Source: Phycisphaerae bacterium (GTDB taxonomy: Bacteria; Planctomycetota; Phycisphaerae; UBA1845; JAFGLZ01). Taken from it: DNA of 33,459 bases. How positions within the stretch are numbered: the stretch's first letter is position 1; each line of letters starts with the position of its first letter. The translations under genes and the position numbers were made by a program. Shown here piece after piece: positions 1 to 7,713 of the stretch. The stretch spans positions 1 to 33,459 of the forward strand of contig JAFGLZ010000240.1 in assembly GCA_016927755.1 (NCBI GenBank), in the 5' to 3' direction. The notes under the pieces are model-generated. The model made no database searches. It worked only from the letters and a program-made list of their open reading frames with translations, and had not been told where the DNA came from.

Positions 1-295
1 GCTTGGCCACCTGGCCCCAGTTGTCCGCTCCGCCCTGATCTCGCTGGAAGACGTACGCCGAGCCGGAGTAGCTTCCCGCATCAGCGTTGCGGGGCGCCCC
101 GATCACGACGGTATCCCCGCTGATCGAGACGGACACTCCGAATATGTCACCGTCCGCACCGTCCGAGGCAGTGAGCTTGGCCAATTGGGACGCGCTCTGC
201 GCGCTGGAGGCAGCGCCAGCCACGATCATCACGCCGACCAGCACCCTCATCATGGCCGGACCGACAACCAACATTCTCAAATGGCTCGCCTTCAT
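1..295 (-). CDS. FG-GAP repeat surface protein, N-terminal fragment
   Basis: The 98 visible codons read from an ATG at 295 off the left edge without a stop, so the gene is partial at its 3' end. A GGGGAGGTG ribosome binding site lies 4-5 bases upstream. Residues 1-33 form a hydrophobic signal-peptide-like segment ending near AGAASSAQS. From about residue 38 the sequence has the FG-GAP/integrin-alpha-type blade pattern: LTASDGADGD, FGVSVSISGD, TVVIGAP, then GSAYVFQRD. In this family, repeats of about 50-60 residues build an extracellular beta-propeller, and many bacterial members are large secreted or surface proteins. Only the first blade is visible. Function beyond surface location cannot be assigned. 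The family call is firm from the repeat pattern; full length and partners are outside the window. Confidence 0.85.
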   Translation of the reverse strand, partial: MKASHLRMLVVGPAMMRVLVGVMIVAGAASSAQSASQLAKLTASDGADGDIFGVSVSISGDTVVIGAPRNADAGSYSGSAYVFQRDQGGADNWGQVAK

Positions 296-769
296 CTCGC
301 ACCTCCCCAGTCGTTCGGTGTCCCACGGACTGCCCGAGCGTCACCACGTAGCCGTATTCGGCACGTTCATCTTTCCCTCAGTCTGCCTGACGGCCCTTTG
401 CGCGCATTGAGCAAAGCCCAAACGCCCGCAACCTGCTCCGCTGATGTGACAGAAGTATCTCCCTCCGAGCGGACCTCCCTCCCCGCGTTCCAGCCAACGC
501 ACCTCTCCCGAACCTGCCGCATCCTAATGACTTGCGGTGGCAGACGTCAAGAGAATTCCGCCAAGGAGACGCGAAATATCCCCCCCCGCAAGTCCCTCCA
601 CGAGGCTGCACCTGGCGAGACGGAAGAGGCAGGCCAGGGCCCGTGAGCACCACGTGGGGTCGTTGGCCCAGAGTGCCACGGCCTGAATCCCAGACATCGG
701 GTCATGTCCGGGAACCGCGATGCCGCAGGCATGGCCCTTTTCCATGCGCATCGCGAAGGAGCATCAAAC
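296..769. other. long non-coding gap
   Basis: About 470 bases separate the FG-GAP gene start (minus) from the truncated gene at 770. Open frames exist on both strands, but they have arginine- and proline-rich, low-complexity translations typical of shadow frames in GC-rich DNA, and none has a ribosome binding site. I see no repeat, RNA gene or clear promoter. It should hold the FG-GAP promoter. Confidence 0.5.
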
Positions 770-1006
770 ATGCTTTCAGACCGATCTGAGGGTCAGCTCC
801 AACGGCTGGCTAGGACGCTGACAGAGCGGTTCGGCGTCGACTTGATCTGTCAGGGCGACAACGCCTACACGAACGGCAAGGTCATCGTCCTGCCGTCGCT
901 GGCAAAGCCGATGAGCGAGTTGCTCGAGCGGGTGGTCGTCGGCTTCTTGGATCACGAGATCGCCCACGTGGCCTTCTCGCTAATGGGGGATAGTGGAGGC
1001 TGTTGA
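770..1006 (+). pseudogene. truncated CobT/VWA-like metalloprotein N-terminus
   Basis: The 78-residue frame starts at an ATG with a good AAGGAG site 8 bases upstream (756-761), so translation initiation looks real. The sequence has LARTLTERFGV, then GDNAYTNGKVIVLPSL, then GFLDHEIAHVAFS, which contains an HExxH-type metal motif (HEIAH). This order resembles the N-terminal part of CobT-like/VWA proteins of phages and planctomycetes, where the motif is followed by several hundred more residues. Here the frame ends 9 codons after the motif, and I found no continuation in the other two frames. It is therefore probably a gene remnant cut by deletion or recombination. A short functional protein cannot be excluded. 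The family match is from memory of the motif order, so moderate confidence. Confidence 0.5.
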
Positions 1007-1133
1007 AGAAGTGGCCCGTTGTGGCGCTTCACGCGGCTGACAGAAGCCAAGCTTGCCTTGTCGCCGATCGGGACATCACCAACTCAACTTTCGAGACAAA
1101 TCGTTTCACGCGGCGAAGTTAAGCCTACACCCC

Positions 1134-1175
1134 CCTTTGTCCTTCGTCCTTTGTCCGTTGTCCTTCGTACTTCGT
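1134..1175. repeat. 7-bp tandem repeat, six units
   Basis: Six contiguous heptamers fit the consensus CCTTYGT: CCTTTGT, CCTTCGT, CCTTTGT, CCGTTGT, CCTTCGT, ACTTCGT. They are imperfect and pyrimidine-rich, and end about 50 bases before the MFS start codon. The array is non-coding in the frame of the transporter. Confidence 0.8.
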
Positions 1176-1227
1176 GTTTCTTCCCCTCTGGGCGCCGCCG
1201 CCGCGATCGGATACAACCGCCCGTCTT

Positions 1228-2427
1228 ATGAAGCGCAACCTGGTGATCATCGTCGTAACGGCCGTCCTGTTCGGGTTGGCGTTCGGGATCTACGAGCTCA
1301 TCCTGCCCCTCTGGCTCAAGCGCAACGGAATCAGCTACAAACAGATGGGTTGGATCTACGCCGTCAGCAACGTGATGATGATGCTCGTGCCGATCGTCGC
1401 GGGGTGGCTGGCGGATCACTTCGGCCGCAAGCGATTCTTCTCGGCAAGCGTGGCGGCCTGCGCCGCAGCCTGCCTTGCCACGCCGATGACGGCGAGTGTG
1501 GTCGCACAGACCGGACTGCGACTCCTCCAGCGAGCCGCCACGGGTGTCTATCAGGCGCTCCAGGAAGTCCTGATCTTCGAGACCAACGCCATCCAGTTCA
1601 TCGTCTCCATCCGTCTGGCCAGGGGCTTCGAATACACGTGTCACGCGGTCGCGGCGCTGCTCGTCTTCTTTCTGGTCATCGGTAAGACGAGCACCGAGTC
1701 CCTGGCGCTGCCGATGTATCTGGCCGTGACGATGCTCGTCATCGCATTCGTCCTCGTCGTCCGGTGGCTCCGTGAGCCCAGGGAGCAGCAGACCCGCCGC
1801 CTGGACGTCAAACGGATCAACCCGTTCGGATTGCCGAAGGTCTTGATCCTGCTCGCCGGCTTCAACTTCCTCTTCAACGCAGGGCTGTCGATTAGTCATT
1901 CGCAGTTACAGCTCCTGTTCTTCGAGGACAAGTTCGACCTGGCCAATTCCCAGGTGGCGATCGTGGCGATCGTCCACCGGATCAGCCTCGGGCTGCCGAT
2001 GATGCTGGCGGCGTTCTGGATGACGCGCCCAAGAAAATGGCTCTTCGCTCTGACCGTCGCTCTGGAGGGCGTGTTCGTCTCGGCCACCGTGCTGCCCACG
2101 ACGGTTGTCGGGGCCGTGGCCGTCTGGTTCCTGCACGACCCCATCGGCGCGGCCATTTGGGTGCCCATGAACGCCTGGTACATGCAGCAATTCGCCCGGC
2201 CCGATCACCGGGCCGCCGACGTGGCCACCGTCCTGGCCATGGGCACGCTCGGCATGGCCATCGGCCCGATCCTCGGCGGGTACCTGGCCGAATGGCCCGG
2301 ACACGTCCCCGCGCCGCTGAGCGGGGCGATCGACCTGCCGTTCTTCGTCAGCGGCGTCATCGTCTTCTTCTCGGCCGCGCTTGTCTGCTTCCTGCCCAGG
2401 GCGAGACACGTATCCGAAGCCGCCTGA
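1228..2427 (+). CDS. MFS transporter
   Basis: A 399-residue polytopic membrane protein of the major facilitator superfamily; the substrate is unknown. The frame is open further upstream, but the ATG at 1228 starts directly with a transmembrane helix (KRNLVIIVVTAVLFGLAFGI), while upstream translation is proline/arginine filler. The loop 2-3 signature is visible at residues 59-69 (GWLADHFGRKR). About twelve hydrophobic segments follow in two halves, separated by a charged central loop (REPREQQTRRLDVKR). No clear Shine-Dalgarno sequence precedes the ATG; upstream lie a heptamer tandem repeat and C-rich sequence. A dispersed hairpin repeat starts four bases after the stop. It stands alone, 160 bases ahead of the SMP-30 gene. 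Family firm, substrate unassigned. Confidence 0.9.
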   Translation: MKRNLVIIVVTAVLFGLAFGIYELILPLWLKRNGISYKQMGWIYAVSNVMMMLVPIVAGWLADHFGRKRFFSASVAACAAACLATPMTASVVAQTGLRLLQRAATGVYQALQEVLIFETNAIQFIVSIRLARGFEYTCHAVAALLVFFLVIGKTSTESLALPMYLAVTMLVIAFVLVVRWLREPREQQTRRLDVKRINPFGLPKVLILLAGFNFLFNAGLSISHSQLQLLFFEDKFDLANSQVAIVAIVHRISLGLPMMLAAFWMTRPRKWLFALTVALEGVFVSATVLPTTVVGAVAVWFLHDPIGAAIWVPMNAWYMQQFARPDHRAADVATVLAMGTLGMAIGPILGGYLAEWPGHVPAPLSGAIDLPFFVSGVIVFFSAALVCFLPRARHVSEAA

Positions 2428-2430
2428 GGA

Positions 2431-2470
2431 ATGGGTGGCCCATCGCTTCAGCGGTGGGGGACTCGAATTC
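2431..2470 (+). repeat. family B hairpin repeat, copy 1
   Basis: The unit begins GGGTGGCCCATCGCT and contains the stem CCCATCGCT / AGCGGTGGG (one G-T wobble) around a two-base TC turn, then CTCGAATTC. It lies four bases after the MFS stop codon. Similar copies are at 10347, 15631 and 31395, all in this orientation. Confidence 0.85.
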
Positions 2471-2587
2471 CTCTCGGTTTCGCGTTCGTCACCGACCCCC
2501 CGGGGGCCCGGCTGGACAATCGACCCCCAATCGAGAACACTGGTGGGCTGACCACTCGTCGTCGCGTCCGCTAAGGAGGCACTCGTC

Positions 2588-3514
2588 ATGAACGCAGGTA
2601 TCGGTTGGCTGCTGATCGCCGGGCTCCTGGCCGCGGGCGATTTCGACGTCAAGTCGCCCGAGTTCAAGAAGGTGCTCGGGCCGGAGGCCAAGCTCGTCAA
2701 GCTGGCCGGCGGCATGTTCTTCACCGAAGGCCCCGTCTGGGTTGCCAAGGGCGAGTACTTGCTCTTCAGCGACATCCCCATGGACGAGGTGAAGCGCTGG
2801 TCGAAGGCCGACGGGCTCAGCGTCTGGCTCAAGCCCAGCCACAACGCCAACGGCCATACGCTCGACCGCCAGGGCCGGCTCATGAGTTGCGAGCACGGCG
2901 CCCGACGCGTCACCCGCATGACGCTCGACGAGAAGCGGACCACCGAGGTCCTCGCCGACAAGTACCAGGGCAAACGCTTCAACGCCCCCAACGACGTCGT
3001 CGTCAAGAGCGACGGGACGATCTGGTTCACGGACCCCGGCTACGGCCTGGATCTCAAGAAGGCCGAGCTGCCCAAGCGCTACGTCTTCTGCCTGAACCCG
3101 GACAGCGGCGACCTGAGGCCCGTCGTCGACGACTTCAACCGACCCAACGGCCTGTGCTTCTCACCGGACGAGAAGCGGCTCTACGTCGCCGACTCGGGCA
3201 ATCCCAAGCCGCGTCACGTCCGCGTCTTCGACGTGACGCCGGACAACAAGCTCACGAACAGCCGCGTCCTGGCCGAGCTGCCCAAGGGCGTCCCCGACGG
3301 CATGCGGATGGATACGGACGAGCGACTGTACGTCACCGGCGGCGAGGGCGTGTACGTGTACGACCGAACGGGCAAGCTGCTCGGGACGATCCTGATGGAA
3401 GAGGTCCCCGCCAACTGCACGTTCGGCGGCGAGGGTCGGCACACGCTGTTCATCACCGCCCGGAAGAGTCTGTACGCCGTCAAGCTCGCCGCCACCGGCG
3501 CGCAGCAGCCGTGA
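2588..3514 (+). CDS. SMP-30/gluconolactonase family protein
   Basis: A 308-residue secreted beta-propeller enzyme, probably hydrolysing a sugar lactone or a similar ester. The ATG follows an AAGGAGG site (2573-2579) at 8 bases. Residues 1-17 form a short signal peptide (hydrophobic, ending LLAAG). Family hallmarks are in order: TEGPVW with metal-ligand Glu47, NGHTLDRQGRL, NAPNDVVVKSDGTIWFTDP with Asn135, RPNGLCFSPD with Asn187, and PDGMRMD with Asp237. These four residues match the divalent-metal site of SMP-30 proteins. The HAD phosphatase begins 13 bases after the stop, so the two and the downstream permease are probably cotranscribed. Substrate cannot be read from the sequence; planctomycetes carry many paralogues. 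Confidence 0.9.
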   Translation: MNAGIGWLLIAGLLAAGDFDVKSPEFKKVLGPEAKLVKLAGGMFFTEGPVWVAKGEYLLFSDIPMDEVKRWSKADGLSVWLKPSHNANGHTLDRQGRLMSCEHGARRVTRMTLDEKRTTEVLADKYQGKRFNAPNDVVVKSDGTIWFTDPGYGLDLKKAELPKRYVFCLNPDSGDLRPVVDDFNRPNGLCFSPDEKRLYVADSGNPKPRHVRVFDVTPDNKLTNSRVLAELPKGVPDGMRMDTDERLYVTGGEGVYVYDRTGKLLGTILMEEVPANCTFGGEGRHTLFITARKSLYAVKLAATGAQQP

Positions 3515-3527
3515 GAAGGGCACTGGC

Positions 3528-4115
3528 ATGCCGATCCAAGCCGTCATCTTCGACATGGACGGGACCATCACCGAGCCCTATCTGGACTTCGGCTGGATCC
3601 GACAGCAGATCGGCATGGCCCCCGATGCCGGCCCGATCCTCGAGGCCATGGAGCACATGTCGCCGGACGAACGCCGGCGCGCCGAGGAGATCCTGCACCG
3701 CTGCGAGGCCGAGGCCGCCCAGGACAGCCGCCTCAACGACGGCGCCCACGAGGTCCTTGACTGGCTGGCTGGCGCCAAGATCCTGACGGCCGTGCTTACG
3801 CGAAACTCCCGCGTCTCGGTCGAGACCGTCTTTGCCAAGCACGGGCTCCGCTTCGACCTGATCCGCACGCGGGAGGACGGCGCGATCAAGCCCTCGCCCG
3901 ACCCGGTCCTGGAGATCTGTCGGACGCTCGGCGTCGCGCCGAGCGAGACCTGGGTCGTGGGCGATTATCTCTTCGACGTGCAGTCCGGAAGCGCCGCCGG
4001 GGCCAAGACGGTCCTGCTGTGGCACCAACCGGAGCTGCCCGACTGGCACGACCAGGCCGACCACGTCGTCCGAGGTCTGACCGAACTGATTCCCCTGTTT
4101 GAGGCGTCTCGATGA
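3528..4115 (+). CDS. HAD-superfamily phosphatase
   Basis: A 195-residue cytoplasmic haloacid dehalogenase-type hydrolase of the phosphoglycolate phosphatase/beta-phosphoglucomutase-like group. Motif I is DMDGT, with nucleophile Asp9 and acid/base Asp11; motif II is at Thr91 (LTRNS); motif III is Lys121 (IKPSPDP); motif IV is GDYLFD with Asp146 and Asp150. A small helical cap lies between residues 15 and 80. The start is 13 bases after the SMP-30 stop. Its stop overlaps the next start as ATGA (4112-4115), so the permease is probably translationally coupled. The substrate is probably a small phosphorylated metabolite and is not specified by the motifs. Confidence 0.9.
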   Translation: MPIQAVIFDMDGTITEPYLDFGWIRQQIGMAPDAGPILEAMEHMSPDERRRAEEILHRCEAEAAQDSRLNDGAHEVLDWLAGAKILTAVLTRNSRVSVETVFAKHGLRFDLIRTREDGAIKPSPDPVLEICRTLGVAPSETWVVGDYLFDVQSGSAAGAKTVLLWHQPELPDWHDQADHVVRGLTELIPLFEASR

Positions 4116-5332
4116 TCCACTCGCTCGCGCTGGCCAACGTCTTTCACCGCAAGATCCGAGCGGCGCTGTCCATCAGCGCCGTGTGCATGGGCGTCTGCAT
4201 GCTGATCGTCATGCTCGGCCTGTCGCACGGCACGCTGGGCGAGGTCGCCGATCGCGTCACGAGCGTGGGCGTCGAGCTGATCGTCGTGCCGGAGGGACGG
4301 AACCTGATCTTCACGACCGGCGCCCCGCTGAGCCCCAAGTACAAGCCCATGCTGGAGGCGATCCAGGTCGACGGCGTCCCGGCGGTCGAGCGGGCCGTGG
4401 CCGCCTACTTCCATCAGATCAAGCTCGGCGGGCAGGAGCAGCGGGTCTTCGGCGTCGATCGGGACGACTTCAAGTACTTCCTCGGCGACCGCCGCTGGGT
4501 CGACGGGCACGTCTACGACCAGAGCGGCCGATTCAAGAACTCCGTCGAGTCCAAACGTAACGAGCAGGGGGCGTATAACCCGGATGCGGTCGCGGACGAG
4601 GAGATCCAGCTCGGCTGCGAGATGGTCATCGACAGCCGCCTGGCGCGCGTCGGGCGGTACAAGGTCGGCGACAAGGTCGAGTACATGGGCCGAACGTTTA
4701 CGATCGTCGGCATCTTCGAGAGTGGGCCCGCCGGGCGCGTGTTCGTCCCGATCCAGATCCTTCAGCACTTCCTCAACAGCGGCATGCCCTGGTCGAGCGC
4801 GTTCTTCGTCAAGGTCACCGACGCCGTCCGGCAGCGCGGCGAGGGCGCTGTCCGCGCCGTCGCCAAGGCCATCGAGGACAAGACCGGCAAGGGCGTCATC
4901 GAGAAGGCCTCCTACGAGAAGATGCTCTACGAGAGCTTCTCGCAGGTCTACGTGTTCATCAACGTCTTTAGCGTCGTCGTGCTGATCTTCGCGGTCTTCT
5001 TCGTCCTGCTGACGACGTACACGATGGTGCTGGAGCGGACGCGCGAGATCGGCATCTTGAAGTCGCTCGGCGCGGGGCGCTGGTTCCTGATCCGTCAGGC
5101 GATGGCCGAGGCCCTGATCCTCTCGGGCGTCGGGACGGGGCTGGGCATCGCCCTGTCGTTCGGGGCGAAATACGCCATCGAGCGGTTTCGCCCGCTGATG
5201 ACCGTGGAGGTGGCCCCGGAGTTCATCTTGCTGGGGCTCGCCGTCGGGGTGCTGGCCGGCGTGATCGGATCGCTCTACCCGGCCGCTCGCGTCACCCGGC
5301 TCGACCCGGCTACCGCGCTGAGCTTCGAGTAG
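4112..5332 (+). CDS. FtsX/MacB-type ABC transporter permease
   Basis: A 406-residue inner-membrane protein with the MacB/LolC-type layout: one N-terminal helix (about residues 17-38), a large periplasmic domain (about 40-280), then three C-terminal helices (about 282-303, 332-351, 371-388). The cytoplasmic coupling segment REIGILKSLGA at 311-321 and the terminal YPAARVTRLDPATALSFE are typical of the FtsX domain. Such permeases work with an ATPase in lipoprotein sorting, efflux or cell-division signalling. No ATPase gene lies next to it; both neighbours are unrelated, so the partner is encoded elsewhere or was lost. It overlaps the HAD gene by four bases. Family firm, role unknown. Confidence 0.9.
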   Translation: MIHSLALANVFHRKIRAALSISAVCMGVCMLIVMLGLSHGTLGEVADRVTSVGVELIVVPEGRNLIFTTGAPLSPKYKPMLEAIQVDGVPAVERAVAAYFHQIKLGGQEQRVFGVDRDDFKYFLGDRRWVDGHVYDQSGRFKNSVESKRNEQGAYNPDAVADEEIQLGCEMVIDSRLARVGRYKVGDKVEYMGRTFTIVGIFESGPAGRVFVPIQILQHFLNSGMPWSSAFFVKVTDAVRQRGEGAVRAVAKAIEDKTGKGVIEKASYEKMLYESFSQVYVFINVFSVVVLIFAVFFVLLTTYTMVLERTREIGILKSLGAGRWFLIRQAMAEALILSGVGTGLGIALSFGAKYAIERFRPLMTVEVAPEFILLGLAVGVLAGVIGSLYPAARVTRLDPATALSFE

Positions 5333-5421
5333 GGTTCGCGCGGCGGAACTTGCTCGACTGAAGCCACCGGCAACTCGTCAAACAAACGTGCCGAGTGCTG
5401 GTGACGGATAGGGAGCCGCCC

Positions 5422-6855
5422 ATGAACATCGTCCTCGTCGTCTTCGACACGCTTCGCAAGGACTGCGTCGGCTGCTACGGCCAATCGCCGAGCTGGAGCT
5501 GGCTGGACAAGTACGGGCCCGTCGAGACGCCGCACCTCGACGCGTTTGCCGCCGAGTCGCTCGTCATGACCCGGGCGTTTCCCGAGTCGCTGCCCACGCT
5601 CCCCACGCGCCGCGCGCTCTACACGGGCCAGCGCGTCTACCCGTTCCACGACGCCGACTTCAAGCTCAAGGGCGACTTCGTCGGCGCGCCCGGCTGGGGC
5701 CCCATTCCCGAGGAGCAGCCCACGCTCGCCGAGATGTTCAAGGAAGCCGGATACCGCACCGGCCTCATCGCCGACGTCTATCACATGTTCAAACCGTCGA
5801 AGAACTTCTGGCGCGGCTTCGATCAGTGGACGTTCCTGCGGGGCCAGGAGATCGACACCGCCCGCAGCGGCCCGGCCATCACGCCGGAGCAGATCGACTA
5901 CTGGCTGCCCAAGGCCTGGCAGAGCGAGGGCAAGGTCCGCTTTATCACCGCCTGCCTGCTCAACATGCACGACCGCCTCGTCGAGGAGGACTACTTCAAC
6001 GCCCGCGTGTTCCAGGAGGCCGTCAGGTGGCTCCAGCAGAACCGTGACGCCGACAACTTCTTCCTCACCGTCGAGAGCTTCGACCCACACGAGCCCTGGT
6101 TCGTCCCCGAGCACTACCGCAGGCGCTACGATCCGGGCGACGGACCCGAGCAGGTCGTCAGCGGCTATAGCGACATCCAGGGGCTGGGGCCGGGGCTCGT
6201 GACCCGAACCCAGGCCAACTACGCCGGGCTCGTGACCATGTGCGATCGATGGTTCGGGCATCTGATGGAGGCGCTGCGCGTGCTGGGCAGGCTCGACGAC
6301 ACGATGGTGATCGTCACCTCCGATCACGGGCACAGCCTCGGCGAGAATGATTGGATCGGCAAGCGCGGCTACCCGAGCACGCGCGAGGTCTTCGACGTGC
6401 CCATCCTCGTCCGCCATCCCCAGGGCCTCGGCGCGGGGCAGACGAGCGATCTCTTCGTTCAGCACACCGACATGACCGCGACGATCCTGTCCGCCTGCGA
6501 CATCAAGCCGACACAGAAGCTACATGGCAAGGACTTCTGGGCCCCCGCCCTAAGCGGCGGGGCGGCCCTGCGAGATCACGTGACCGTCGCCTGGGGCAGC
6601 GCCGTAACGGTCGTCAACGACCGGTGGTGGTTCAACGCCAAGGCCAACGGTCGGGGCGTCTTCCTCTATGACATCGCGGACGACCCGAGACTGGGCAAGA
6701 ACGTGGCCGACGATCATCCCGACGTCGTCAAGGAGCTCTTCGGCGTCGCGTGCGCCGACGCCGAGGGCGGCTTCCCGGACTTCATCCTCGATCTGGCCGA
6801 CCGCGACGCCGACGCCCCCGGCTGTAGCGACCTCGTCGGGCGAAAACGCGATTGA
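5422..6855 (+). CDS. sulfatase-fold hydrolase with Thr at nucleophile site
   Basis: A 477-residue alkaline-phosphatase/sulfatase superfamily protein. The ATG at 5422 follows AGGGAG at 6 bases; an in-frame ATG 27 bases upstream is less well placed. N-terminal MNIVLVVFDTLRKDCVGCYG supplies metal-ligand Asp9; later come DPHEPW (His223) and TSDHGHSLGE (Asp301, His302). Classical sulfatases carry C/S-x-P-x-R, whose Cys or Ser becomes formylglycine. Here the aligned segment is TLPTR (residues 59-63), followed by RALYTGQR, so the first position is Thr. That argues against formylglycine chemistry and for a phosphodiesterase, phosphonate hydrolase or phosphotransferase-like activity using Thr, as in LTA-synthase-type relatives. 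No signal peptide is evident, so it is probably cytoplasmic. Confidence 0.85.
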   Translation: MNIVLVVFDTLRKDCVGCYGQSPSWSWLDKYGPVETPHLDAFAAESLVMTRAFPESLPTLPTRRALYTGQRVYPFHDADFKLKGDFVGAPGWGPIPEEQPTLAEMFKEAGYRTGLIADVYHMFKPSKNFWRGFDQWTFLRGQEIDTARSGPAITPEQIDYWLPKAWQSEGKVRFITACLLNMHDRLVEEDYFNARVFQEAVRWLQQNRDADNFFLTVESFDPHEPWFVPEHYRRRYDPGDGPEQVVSGYSDIQGLGPGLVTRTQANYAGLVTMCDRWFGHLMEALRVLGRLDDTMVIVTSDHGHSLGENDWIGKRGYPSTREVFDVPILVRHPQGLGAGQTSDLFVQHTDMTATILSACDIKPTQKLHGKDFWAPALSGGAALRDHVTVAWGSAVTVVNDRWWFNAKANGRGVFLYDIADDPRLGKNVADDHPDVVKELFGVACADAEGGFPDFILDLADRDADAPGCSDLVGRKRD

Positions 6856-7030
6856 CCGGGCCGGGCGGCGTCGGCATGTGACGCAGGCTTCCGGCCCGCA
6901 CGGATAGCAGGCAAGGATGCTTGCGTTACGTGGCCGCTTACGACCGCCTTCCGGCGAATCGACCGCGTCCCTCGCGTCGCTGCCCCTCAACGGTTAAGAT
7001 ATCGACAGGTATCTACAGGAGAGGCTGCTC

Positions 7031-7696
7031 GTGCGTATTCCGCTGACATCCGACGGCTGGCGTGAGATGACCGTCGCGACGATCCTGCTTGGCGCCGCCA
7101 CTGCCGCTCTGGCGTGGTGGTATTGGCCGCTGGCGGTGGCGCCGATCATCGTTTGGCTCTGGGCCATCAGCTTCTTCAGGGACCCCCACCGCGCGGTCCC
7201 CGGCGAGCCCGGCATCCTCGTGGCCCCCGCCGACGGCAAGGTCACGGAGATCGTCGACCTCGACCACGACGACGACATCGGCGGGCCCGCCCGGCGCGTC
7301 AGCATCTTCCTCAGCGTCTTCAACGTCCACATCAACCGGAGCCCGTGCGCGGCCCGGGTCCGATCGATCCAGTACCGCAGGGGCGAGTTCGTCAACGCCA
7401 TGCGATCCGATAGCAGCCACCGCAACGAGGCCAACACCCTCGTGCTCGACGGCGCGGACGGCGCGCCGTCCACCATCGTCGTCACGCAGATCGCCGGGGC
7501 CATCGCCCGTCGGATCGTGTGCCACGCCAAGACCGGCGACCCATTGGGCGCCGGCCAGCGGTTCGGCATGATCAAGTTCGGCTCGCGGACGGAGCTGACC
7601 ATCCCCAAGCGGGACGGCGACCGCGTCGTCGTGCGGCTCGGACAGGCCGTTCGTGCCGGCGAGACCATCATGATCCGCCTGGCCGGCGGGCAGTAG
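7031..7696 (+). CDS. psd: phosphatidylserine decarboxylase, short form
   Basis: A 221-residue membrane-associated enzyme that decarboxylates phosphatidylserine to phosphatidylethanolamine. The start is GTG at 7031 with AGGAG about 9 bases upstream. Two hydrophobic segments (about residues 14-30 and 32-48) precede RDPHR. The core contains VAPADGKV (66-71), SVFNVHINRSP with His100, and FGMIKFGSRTE with the self-cleavage site Gly184-Ser185, from which the pyruvoyl group forms. The FGS form and the length near 220 match the short archaeal/Bacteroidetes-type proteins rather than the longer E. coli form with LGST. The pssA gene follows after 17 bases, giving a two-step phosphatidylethanolamine operon. 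Confidence 0.95.
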   Translation: MRIPLTSDGWREMTVATILLGAATAALAWWYWPLAVAPIIVWLWAISFFRDPHRAVPGEPGILVAPADGKVTEIVDLDHDDDIGGPARRVSIFLSVFNVHINRSPCAARVRSIQYRRGEFVNAMRSDSSHRNEANTLVLDGADGAPSTIVVTQIAGAIARRIVCHAKTGDPLGAGQRFGMIKFGSRTELTIPKRDGDRVVVRLGQAVRAGETIMIRLAGGQ

Positions 7697-7713
7697 GAAA
7701 GGAAGGGCGAGTC

